This document shows positions 43,756 to 54,755 of a stretch of 64,000 nt of DNA, piece after piece. The stretch spans positions 1 through 64,000 of the forward strand of contig CAJNOI010000037.1 of NCBI GenBank assembly GCA_905250115.1, written 5' to 3'. A program made the translations under genes and the position numbers. The DNA comes from Adineta steineri (Eukaryota; Rotifera; Eurotatoria; Adinetida; Adinetidae). The notes under the pieces were generated by a model, which ran no database searches, was not told where the DNA came from, and was given only the letters and a program-made list of their open reading frames with translations. Each line of letters begins with the position of its first letter. Positions within the stretch are counted from its first letter, which is position 1.

Positions 43756-44692
43756 GATTTATAAAAAAAAATACAAGTAAAGCAATAATCACAAGCTCTT
43801 CTTGCTTATCATTGTTATTTAAGCGCACCACGTTTTTTGTTACTAACAAAACAATCTGCAACAAACTCTTTCTTTTCTTTGATAGAGAAAGAAATTTCAC
43901 GTGCTTTTATATACCGTTATCGATAAAATGGTTTTTGTTTGACAATGACACATCGAAGTTAGTCATACTGGTGTGTGTTCTCTACATGCACACTAACACA
44001 TCTACGATTACTCATCGATATTGACTTGTTTTTTTATTCATAAAACAAGTTTTTTCATTATTTAATAAATGATCTACCTCATAATCAAACTTATTCAATT
44101 ATATTTAGTAAAATAGTTAGATAAACTTCAAGGTCTTCTTTCAAAATCAATATCACTTACAATAATAAGTAGTGATAAAAGTCGTATTGAAATAGTTCAT
44201 CAAATAAAAATTTCTTCCGCAAGAATTAATTCGTTTAATCCTCACCTAGCTGTATTTGAACATTTTGATCTTTTAGATTTACCATATGCATATTTTATAT
44301 CGTACAATCACTTAGAATTTTTATTAAAGATCTGTAAAATCGAATTATTTTTAGCTCCGACTAACAAAAAGTAAAGTGTAGTATCGGATAAACGGAAGAA
44401 TCTGCATGAGATTGAATCTCGATGTAGAAGACAATAAATATAGTATAAATGAAACATTCTCTTTTTTGTTGTCCTATAAAGATACTCTGATAGTTGATGT
44501 CAAATTGCAAATATAGCTTTATTGCTCTAATTAGTTATTTAAATAAAAATAAAATAAACCATCTTGAGAGTGTAGCTATTGATCTTCATTCAACATCCAC
44601 TTGCAACGTCGAGATAATATGAAGCAATAGCATTACACATATATAGTATTTTCATTCTTTTATTTCAACCAAACAATTTTCCAAAAGTTTAT
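43756..44692. other. intergenic stretch between ART-TPR gene and gene C
   Basis: AT-rich. A weak telomere-like pair (TGGTGTGTGTTC and ATGCACACTAACAC) lies at about 43968-44000. The exon-like fragment at 44121-44374 is described separately. Confidence 0.4.
44121..44374 (+). pseudogene. orphan exon-like fragment
   Basis: An open frame of about 84 codons without a start Met, preceded by TAGTTAG as a possible acceptor and closed by TAA. It contains FNPHLAVFEHFDLLDLPYA. The composition looks protein-like rather than random, but neither the family nor any other exon was found, so it may be the last exon of a deleted gene. Confidence 0.25.
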
Positions 44693-47633
44693 TTAAAGTG
44701 TAATTTTTAAAGTCGTGTTATTGTTACTCAACTTCTGAAGAGTCTGTATTCCTTCCTCTCCAATTCGATTCCGTTGGATACAGAGTGTATTGAGCGTCTG
44801 TATGAAACAAGAGATAAGCAGATCAGACACATCATGACACTCTTTCTCTCACCTTATTCAATTGTAAGGCATCAGCTAGAAATTTTGCCCCCGCATCTCT
44901 AATGTCATTGTACGCGAGTTGAAGTGTACTGAGTTTCTGCGTGAAAGTAAAAACAAGAAGATAAGATAAATCAAAAGGCTCTTTCTCTCACCTTGTTTAC
45001 TCGTAAGGCTTTAGCCAGATAATATGCCCCAACGTCATTAATTTGATTATATGGAAGTTGAAGTATAGTGAGTGTCTGTGTGAGTGAGGAAACAAAAAGA
45101 TGAGACAAATGAAAAGATTCTTTCTCTCACATTGTTCACCCGTAAAGCATCAGCCAGATATTGTACACCTTTTCCTTCAACTTTATTTAGGCCGAGTTGA
45201 AGTCTAGTGAGTGTCTGTGTAAAAGAAGAAATAAGAAGATGAGATAAAGAAAGAAATGCTTTCACTCACCCTGTTCACTCGTAAGACATCAGCCAGATAT
45301 CGTAATCCTACATCTCCAATCTGATTGTTGTAAAGTTTGAGTGTGGTAAGTGTCTGTATGAGAGAAGAAACTAGAAGATAAGATAAATGAAAAGACTCTT
45401 CCTCTTACCGTGTTCACTCGTAAGGTGTCAGCAAGATATTGTGCTCCTCTCTCTCCAATTCGATTGTCGTAGAGTTGAAGCGTAGTAAGTGTCTGTGTGA
45501 AAGAAGAACCGAGTAGATAAGATGAATGAAAGGATTCTTTCTCTCACCTTGTTCACTCTTAAGCTATCAGCCAAATGTTGTGTTCCTGCATCTCCAATTT
45601 GATTGTACCGAAGATCAAGTGTGGTGAGTGTCTGTGTGAGAAATGAAGCAAGAAGATGAGATACATGAAGAGACTCTTTCTCGCACCGTGTTCATTCGCA
45701 AAGCATCAGCAAGATACTGTGCACCTCTCTCTTCAATTTGATTCCAGCCGAGTTCAAGTGTGGTAAGTGTCTGTATGAAAGAAGAAACAAGAAGATGAGA
45801 TCTAGGAAGAGATTCTTTCTCTCACCGTATTTACTCCTAAGGCACCAGCAAGATATTCTAATCCTGCATCTCCAATTCTATTGTTGTAGAGTTTGACTAT
45901 AGTGAGTGTCTATATAAAAGAAGAAACTAGAAGATAATAAGACAAATAAAGAGACTCTCCCTCTTACCTTGTTTACTCGTAAAGCATCAGTCAAAAACTG
46001 TACCCCTACTTTTCCAATTTGATTGTTTCGGAGGTCAAGAGTGGCGATTGTCTGTACGAAAGAATAAACAAGAAGATGAGATGAAAGAAGAAAATCGTTC
46101 TGTCACCGTGTTAATTCGTAAGGCATCACTCAGATGTTGTGTTCCTTCATCTCCAACTTGATTGCCATCGAGTTGAACGGTGGGAAGTGTCTGTATGAAA
46201 GAAGAAATAAGAAGGTGAGACTGACGAAGAAATTCTTTCTGCTACCTTGTTTATTCGTAAAGCATCAGCCAGATAATGTGTCCCTCTCTTTCCAATTTCA
46301 TTGCAACGGAGGTCAAGTTTAGTGAGTGTCTGTTCGAAAGATGAAAGAAGAAAATGAAATAAATGGAATGATTCTTCCTCTTACCGTGTTTACTCGTAGG
46401 GTATCACTTAGATGTTGTATTCCTGCATCTCCAAATTGATTTACGCCGATTTTAAGTGTAGTGAGTGTCTGTGTAAGAAACAAAAAGATGAGATAAACGA
46501 AAATATTTTTATCTCACCTTGTTCAGTTGTAAGGCATTAGCTAGATATTGTAATCCGACATCTCTAATTCGATTGTTGCCGAGGTCAAGTGTGGTGAGCG
46601 TCTGTATGATAGAAGAGACAAGAAGATGAGATAAATAAAGAGATTTTTTCCCTTACCGTGTTCATTCGTAAGGCATCAGCTAAATGTTGTGCTCCTTTAT
46701 CTCCAATTTGATTGCATTCGAGTTCAATTGTGATGAGTGTCTATGCGAATGAAGAAACAAGACGATGAGATACATCAAGAGACTTTTTGTCTTACCGTGT
46801 TTACTCGTAGAACATCAGCAAGATATTGTACTCCTATATCTCCCATTTCATTCCCTCCGATGTTGAATGTGGTGAGTGTCTGTATGAGAGAAAACGCTAG
46901 AGGATAAGGTAAATGGAAATAGTCGTTGTGTTACCGTATTCATTCGTAAGGCATGAGCAAAATAGTGTGCCCCTTTCTCTCTAATTGCATTGAATCCGAT
47001 ATCAAGTGTGGTGATTGTCTGCTTGAGAGAAGAAATAAGAAAATGAGATAAATGACAAAACTGTTTCCCTCACCGTGTTCATTCGTAATGCATCAGCCAG
47101 ATATTTTGACCCTGCTTCTGCTCTTCGTTTGTATCTGAGGTTGAGTGTAGTGAGTGTCTGTGAAAATGAAAAAAGCACGAAGATAAAACAAATTAAGAGA
47201 TTTCCCACTGCATCTCGTTCGATTGCTCAAGTTATTTCAACGAGCTGGTAAAACAAGGCGTCATCGAAATGTAACGTTTAGACAAGAACGAAAAGAAAAG
47301 AAAAAAAACAAATTGTTATTATCGTATATCTGCACATTACTTTATTCATAGCTTTAATGCTGAAAAAGATTTTTTATAAGAGATTCATAATGATTGACTG
47401 ATGACTTGAATTGTTTATATATATTTGATCAGACTCATTCTATTTGCCTAGATAATATATATGAATGAAAAATAACTTACCAAGTATCGATCATAACTAT
47501 CTAAAATTCGATCGAACCGTTGACATACATTTCGCATTGAACATATAATTGTAGCATCATCCTGATGATCGAGCACTCGGTAGACAATTTCCACTGGTAA
47601 AGTTAAAAAAGAAACATTGGTTTTATTTGACAT
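44693..47633 (-). CDS. F-box + 18-exon LRR protein (gene C)
   Basis: Exon 1 (47633-47481, 51 codons, phase 0) encodes FLTLPVEIVYRVLDHQDD, an F-box-like segment the same length as exon 1 of gene A. After a 323-bp intron come seventeen 84-nt LRR exons, first 47157-47074 and last 44936-44853, and a final 105-nt exon (44797-44693) ending LKITL and stop. All joins are phase 0 and GT-AG; introns are about 53-64 bp. Each repeat follows TLTTLDL..NQIG..GAQYLADALR.NT. Predicted length is 561 residues. Intron sequences between repeats are also alike (AGAAGAAACAAGAAGATGAG), so the array grew by duplication of whole exon+intron units of about 145 bp. Probable SCF substrate receptor; target unknown. Confidence 0.8.
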
Positions 47634-48419
47634 TGATAGCAGTGATTGAAATGTAACGTTATACTATCTTGTGTATGTTAGTTGTGTGACGTCTTCTTAT
47701 CTACTTTTCTTCGTATTAAACGATTCGATGCTTATGATGTAATTGTTTGTTCGTAGAAAGAAATGCCAAAAAAATTAACATGTATCGACAAAATCTGAAA
47801 ACTTGGATGATTGATAAAACAAATTTTTTTGTTGATGGAGTTTTAATAGGAAGATAATACATGATAGACGTCGCTAGATTGTTTTTAGTTGTGATTAGCA
47901 AATTTTGAGTGAGGTCAGACGAATGGTCTGTTTAACGAGACTCTCTTGATTTATTTGACGGTAAGGGTAAGATAAGAATACAGATATCCGAATTCATCAC
48001 ATAATCTACACCTTATTCAACATTAATATTAATATCATTCATTAGTTTAGCTCTTAATATATGTCTCACGTTTTCCCTATTCACGCCTTCTGTCTTCTTT
48101 TTCATATTTATTAACTGATGTATCTCTATTGTTTTATGCACCAGCAGCACATAATTTACTTCAAAACTATTCTGACAGACTGCATCGAGCAGTTCGAATT
48201 TATTAGAGAGATTTTTAGATAGATAAAACAAAAGCTACCGCAGTACTCAGCTTAATTGTAAATGTAGATAAGTATTTCCCAATCAAAATGATCCTCCCCA
48301 ACGAAAGTAACATCATTTGATATCCTTTTAAAAATATCCTTTATTTTATTTCTTGTTTTTCTTTTTAAATAAAACTTTAACAAATTTATAACAATAAAAC
48401 TGTTCGTTTTTTTTTCTTC
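47634..48419. other. intergenic stretch at the accessory/core boundary
   Basis: No gene recognised. An open minus-strand frame at 48013-48231 lacks any known motif. No telomere-like pair is seen here or further right, in contrast to the left 44 kb. Confidence 0.4.
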
Positions 48420-51400
48420 TTAAACAAACGGTTCAATGTTTATCTCTAATATTGAACATGGTAATTTCAAACCAAATTGTTCAATAACATTTGGATGAAG
48501 AACACCAATAATACCGATATTTCCACCATTAGCAATAACTTGTGCATGTCGACCAGGAAAAAATGCCGTATCTATAATTTTAATAAATATTTCTTCGATA
48601 GAAAATAAAATAATTTTTACCTTCGCATTGATTATTTAAATAATAACCTTGATTACCAGATTTATTTTCATTATATGATACTTTAACTAATGTCATTATT
48701 CGATCAAGTAAACCATGAATTGTTTCAAAACCTGGTGTTTTATTATAAAAAACTGCACATAATCTTCTTTCATTTCGACTACCAGTTTCTTAAAATGGAA
48801 AAATAAAAAAATATTTTTTGTTCTATTAATAAAACTAAAACAAACCTCGAGTTAAATCTTTAAGAATAACATCTGAAACTTCGAATAATTGAATAGGTAA
48901 TGCGGTACCTTGATTATTTGCAATTGTTTTTAATAAACCTGGTAAAAGTGTTGTTCGACCGATCTTAATTAATCATATTTTTGCTCAATTATCATATATA
49001 TATGAACTTTAATCTTACTTGAAAATCTTGTGTTTTAGGATTTCCAATATGTACTGCAGGAATACTTTCAATAGTTTTTCCAAATTTTTCTGCTACATCT
49101 GCACATGAACATAAAGTAAATGTTAATGCTTCGATAAAACCAGCTTCAGCAACAGAATGTCGAATAAGATCCGATACACGATTTAATTCAAACTATAGAC
49201 GATACATTCCATTATACACAAAGAAAAAAATATATTCTTACTTGATTTCCAATACAAACTGTTTTCGGAACAGTTTTATGAATATTATTAAAACCATAGG
49301 CAACTGCACAATCTTCAGCTATATCGCAGAAATGAAGAATATCGGCTCTTGTTACTGGTATTTCAATACGGAGTGTATCAGGATCGATAACTTTCGTTCG
49401 AAGACTCATTCGAGTTAAAAGTGTAGCTGCAGTTTTAGCATCTACTCTAGAAAAAATGAAATATATGTAAATACTTTTTTCTTGTTCTAGCAAAAAATTT
49501 CAGTTTCTTACTCTATGCCAATACGTTTGTTAATTTTTTTTACGGATACATTTTCAACTCGATCATCTAAATTCTACAATTAAAAGGAATCAACAATAAA
49601 TAAAAACTAAATTGAAAATAAACTTACAGGATAGACAGTAACTGTTCCATCGACTTGTTCAACTTCTACCGGTTCAATTCTATTAGAAGAACAACAAAAA
49701 TTCTTTTGTATCAAATTTCAAAATATTTCCTTACTCAAATGGTTTACTACAATATTGAGCAAACATTGTTAACATAATATTAAGTACAACATTTGCTTTA
49801 TGTAAATCTACTGCAGTACATTCAATAAAAACATTTTTTGTATTCACACTCATTTTACTATGATCACCTATAATGTATTTAACATAAACCAAAAAAAACT
49901 CTTTTTTTATTTAATTATACCATTTATAATTGGTGGAAGTGATAAAACTACATTGTTTGAATCATAAATAACCGGATAGACATCTGATTCTTGAATAATT
50001 GATACATAACGTTTAAGGTGTGAATCTTTAGAATAAAATTCAAGCATTTCATCAGCTTGCATTTCTTTCTGTTGATTTAATGATCGAAATTTAATTTGTT
50101 TGGGTTCACGAGCATCATAAATAAATGGTGGTTTAATTGTATCAAGATCATGTGTACCTATAGCAACTAATGTTCGATTACGACATAAATTTTGATGTAA
50201 TTTATCTTGTAATTTTATAAAACTATTGTAACTATCGGCATTAAATGTTATATTACGAAGAACTGCGCCAACAACAATTGGACGAATGCGTTGAGTCTAA
50301 TGATATAAAAATGAACAGATTTTATATATGATAGGGAAAAAAGAAAATATACATTTGGTAAAATTTTCATTCGAATTAATTTTTGATTTGATAAAGTAAA
50401 TTTTGGTAGTTCACCTCTGAAAATAAATTTCGTTTTATCAATGAAAATATCGAATTATATTACTTTTGTAAGAAGATTTTTAATGCTCGGCTTAAACCTT
50501 CCAAACAGAGAATATCATAACTAAAAATGGAAATTATTTCAATAAAAAAAAAGTAAATTAGAATAAACAAACCGATTAGCTGGAATATCAATTTTGTATT
50601 CAACATCTTCACCGTTTGATTCTGGTATAGGTTCCTAAATACATCATACATTATAAAGAGATTAGAAAGCCGTTTTTAGGGATGTACGGTGCCAGTTTAC
50701 TGATCACCGATATCATTGACACTGAAGCACTGATGATGTCGGTGCAGCGACGTTTACTGCTATATCAGACATTTTTATATCAGTAAACGTCGGTGCTCAA
50801 GGGTCGTCAGTACTTCGGTAAGCTAAGTGTCAGTAACTTCAGTGCCAGTTTTCTCAGTATTTGCACCGACACCGCACATCCCTAGCCGGTTTGATTCGCT
50901 CTCCGCCCAAGCAGACAAAAAATTGTAAAAACGCGTTTAAACGCTCAATCGGGAACCGCGATTATAACCCATTCACGCTTAATAATCAAACGCCACAAAC
51001 AGCGTTTTGGATGTAAAATCATCACTTTTATAACGTTAAAGCGTGCGTTTATTCTAGAGTTTAAAACCCATGCGCTTAAGTATTGAAAATAGGAGTTTTT
51101 CACCGTTTTAACGTTATAAAAGTGTTAATTCTACGTCCAAAACGCTGTTTATGGCATTTTGCTATTAAGCGTAAATGGGTTATAATCGCGGTTCCCGATT
51201 GAGCGTTTAAACGCGTTCTTATCTGCTTGGGCGGTTGGCATCTATCAAAGATCATTAATGTATACTATTTTTCAGTCAAACTGAATCATTATTTTAGAAT
51301 GAATAATTATCATAGTATTTCACTTACAATATCATCTAATTCTATTCCAAAATCAAAACATAATTGATCGAATTCTTTGTCAGCTAAAACAATATATCAT

Positions 51401-51491
51401 ATTTTTCTTTATTCAACTCATCAATTCACTTACTATATTTCTGACCAAGTTCTTTAAAAAGTAAACTTCTTTTAATACCGATATTAGGCAT
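48420..51491 (-). CDS. FARSB: phenylalanyl-tRNA synthetase beta subunit (cytosolic)
   Basis: The gene begins [38 protein letters not shown] (here split by an intron after KY), the N-terminus of the eukaryotic beta chain, and ends [11 protein letters not shown]...[14 protein letters not shown]. The enzyme, an alpha2-beta2 tetramer, charges tRNA-Phe; the beta chain binds tRNA and carries editing. Exons read on the minus strand include 51491-51434, 51383-51328, 50634-50571, a ~60-nt exon near 50520-50460 ([16 protein letters not shown]), ~50415-50353, 50295-49921, 49867-49735, 49679-49628, 49573-49512, 49446-49242 ([20 protein letters not shown]), 49192-49019, 48963-48846, 48787-48621 and 48571-48420. 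The second intron (50635-51327) carries two mobile elements. A single-copy housekeeping gene; one or two boundaries near 50410-50460 are approximate. Confidence 0.9.
50677..50884. mobile_element. hAT-like MITE, copy 2, in a FARSB intron
   Basis: A 208-bp element with termini TAGGGATGTACGGTG and CACCGCACATCCCTA. Flanking 8-mers GCCGTTTT and GCCGGTTT differ at one base, an 8-bp target-site duplication as expected for hAT. The interior has an inverted pair (GACGTTTACTG and CAGTAAACGTC). It does not code. It is related by its ends to 2811-2990, but with a different interior. Confidence 0.8.
50903..51234. mobile_element. 332-bp foldback element in a FARSB intron
   Basis: Arms begin CCGCCCAAGCAGAC and end ATCTGCTTGGGCGG, and remain inverted copies for about 130 bp each with scattered mismatches (for example CAATCGGGAACCGCGATTAT and its complement). 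It starts 18 bp after the MITE. No clear target-site duplication and no coding capacity. Confidence 0.75.
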
Positions 51492-51768
51492 CTAAAATTC
51501 AACGTAAAAATACACAAAACAAATGTTATATATCTATGTATACATATATATATATATATGAATTAGAATTATAAAAAAAAAAGAAAATAAGCAGCACCAG
51601 TCAAATGCAAAGAAAGATATATAGTAAAGAAATTTTGAACGATAATATAAAACATTGCACAAATAAAAACACTGTATATACATAGGCATTAACATCACTG
51701 TACAAATTTTTCAGTTGCCTATGCTAAAGAAAGAAATCTGACTACAATGGTCTACATATAATTAATGT

Positions 51769-54267
51769 TTATCTCATATTCATATATTCTGATGAATGTG
51801 AAGATTGTGTCATATGTTGTTCAATAAAATATTCAATAACACGATAAATAAATTCATATTGTCGTTCAGTTTGCACAAGACCTTGCAAAAAAAATATTTT
51901 AAAAAAAGAAAATATATTCATATTTAAAATTTACCTGATCGTTGTGAACGAATATGTGTTATTAAACCAGGTATTTCAATTTCAGTATCATAACCTTCCG
52001 TACGAATTCGATTAAGTATCATATCAATTGCAATTGTTGCACCTGATCGCCCAATACCAGCACTACAATGAACAATCATGGGTGATGTATTCATATCAGT
52101 TGCAGCTGAATTTAAACAACCAATTTTTTCAAAAAATTCAAGAAGTACACTAAGTTGAACATTATCACGTTGATTTGATACTAATGGTGAACCTTAAAAA
52201 TAAACAAATAATTTATTTTTTTTCATTTCATTATTTTATTAATTACTCACCATGATCACCCCAGGCTAAATATTGCCAATGAAGAATTTCCCATGTGTGA
52301 CCATCTTCTGTTGTTATTCTTAATGTACGTAGACGATAATAACAATCATCATCATTAGATGTTGGTTGAAGTAATTGATGTCCAGCTGATGGAAGAGAAC
52401 GAAGAGCACGTGATGTACTACTAGGTGTTTGAGCTGGTCCATAATTTGATTCATGAAGATTTTCAACTGTTATGGAACCATACGTTTTACTTGTATGTAA
52501 TTCCGGCCAATATCTTGCACATTTGTTCTGTTATATAAACAATAAAATGAATTTTTCTCCTTTTTTGAATCTTCTTAGAAAATAATCTTTGTTTGAAGAT
52601 TTTCTTAACCAAAGGAATGAATTTATAATTTCGTTTCTCTAAATGTCAATGTCTGATACATAGGGATTAATCAAGATGATTAAATGGATATGTCAATACA
52701 GATAGATCGTATTTATAATATAGGATAAAAATTGATATTCTAGATGTATTTATTTAGAATTGTAAGCAAGCCGATTAATAAAATGCCTAGATATTTTAAT
52801 GATTCTAGTTACTACACATTTTCATTAGAAAAAAGTGTAAACAAATGTGTGAATAACATCTCAATATTTATACTTCTGATTATAGTTGGATAACTAACAG
52901 ATCTTTTCATTGTCAAACATTAATTTTAGTACGCTCAAATCAAATAAACATACATGACACACTAAAAAGAACATCTGCATGTTATTAATCTCGTCTCGAT
53001 AGACATAATAAGAAATCAAACTATATCTTAATAAAATACCTTCATGCCTTCAGTTTCTCTCGTAATCATTACAATACATTTAACCATTTCTTGTTGTACC
53101 ATATACCAAAAATCATTAATTGTTGCAGCTAATGGTCCTTGTGTAGCAATATATCCTCTTCCAATACTTTCAATAGGTGGACGAATATGATTTGCATTAA
53201 TATAATCAGTAATTGGATAATTCCGTAAAATAACTCTTGTTTCATCGAATGGTAAAATATTTTTAAAACGATTTCTTGTTTTATTTTCTAATTTTTCACC
53301 ATATTTTTTATGATAAATTAATGATTGATATTCTGATTGTTGATTTAATAATTCAAATTCCAAACTAAAACCAGTACGATGTCCATGTTGTGTTGCAACT
53401 AATTTTGATAAATGTTCACAACGTTGATGAATATCACGTGCATGAAACCAATTAGCTGTACAAGGTTGTACAAGACGAAATGCTGAACCATTTGTTGCAA
53501 CAAGTATATTATGTTTTAAATAGAAATGTATTAAATCATCTAATGATTTAAAACGATCAATTTGTTCACGTTGACCTTTACCATCAAGAAACCATTCACC
53601 ATTGAAATATTTGATTTTTATATTCGCAATACCATTTTGTGTTTTAACACAAATAACATAATCACCTGGACTAGTTTCAGAATCTCGAACAAGAAAAAGA
53701 CCAATTTGATCGCATGCATTTAAAATTGATTCTGTTTGAGAATGAGATATTGGTCCATGATAATACCTAAATAATCAAATTGAAAATAATGATAACGATT
53801 TTTTTAAATTATGTTACTTTTCTAGTGTAGGCATTTGTGCTAAAAGTGGTACAGTTAATTCAATGACTTCATTATTTTTTTCTCTAAGTTCACCAACATT
53901 TTGTCGGTAATGTTCAATCATATCATATAATGTTGAGAAACATTCTTGTCTTTCACCTAAATCAAATCCATCGTTTGTTCGTTGTATACGAATATGAGTG
54001 ATAGTACCATTTGCACGTCTTTTTTACAAAATAAAAAGTTAAATTAGAAAAACAAATGAATTTTTATTATACCGAACTGAAAGAACATAAGCATCGGATT
54101 TCGTTGTTGATGGGCGTACAAGAAAACTACCAGGAATACTTTTTTCTTGAAGAAGTTTTTCAGCTTCTATCCCAGATAAATCACGATGAAAAAACCTAAA
54201 TAAATACGATGATGAAATATTATAAGACTGAATTCATTATATACCCTCGAGTTAATCGACCAGTCAT
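51769..54267 (-). CDS. PTPN11: SHP2/corkscrew-type protein tyrosine phosphatase
   Basis: Seven exons: 54267-54245, 54195-54073, 54018-53818, 53766-53040, 52527-52251, 52190-51935, 51881-51769. The order is SH2 ([23 protein letters not shown]), SH2 ([23 protein letters not shown]), then a PTP domain with [29 protein letters not shown] and the signature [11 protein letters not shown], whose Cys attacks phosphotyrosine. This is the animal SHP1/SHP2/corkscrew layout, a cytosolic phosphatase acting downstream of receptor tyrosine kinases. Oddity: the general-acid loop, WPDHG in relatives, reads WGDHG at 52251-52265; the Asp is kept but the Pro is not. The loop lies directly at a splice donor. The tail after the PTP domain is short, without the long tyrosine-containing tail of vertebrate SHP2. 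Orthology is strong; the symbol is the vertebrate one. Confidence 0.9.
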
Positions 54268-54755
54268 GATTTACTGAAAATATTTCTTAAATAAGTAAAA
54301 ACATTAAATTTTTATTTCGATAGAATATATAGTTATATGTATATATATATGTCGCAAGTTTCAATATCTAAAATACATCGATAATAGTGACAAATGAAAG
54401 AAATAGAAAATCATCAAATATATCCAATAAGAAATTTTTCTTATTGAAAAAATATAATTTAAATATAATATTATTCAAAAAATAGAAATAAATGACCTTC
54501 ATTCAATGAATCGGTTCATTGATTTTAATTATATTCTTTCCGTATAATAACACCATCTATCGACGTTAAAGAATTAATATATATCTGTATGTGTGTACAT
54601 ATCCCGTATGGCCTATATATTCAGATAAGAAGATTGATAACTACGAAGAGGGATATATGGGCTAAAGATTGTAATGATAAAACGAAACATAAGTAAATAG
54701 AACATTCATTTCGACGTGCACTTTCTTATATTTAACTACTTTGGAATAACTAAAC
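54268..54755. promoter_or_regulatory. divergent promoter region, SHP2-type / amine oxidase
   Basis: 488 bp between two divergent start codons. AT-rich, with a TATATATATG run near 54338. No specific element can be supported. Confidence 0.4.

Noticed and set aside
44693-47160. Regular ~145-bp periodicity resembling a CRISPR array or satellite (also at 10596-12531 and 27766-33473)
   Set aside because: The repeated part is 84 nt, stays in frame, has GT/AG borders and encodes LRRs; the 'spacers' are similar introns, not unique spacers.
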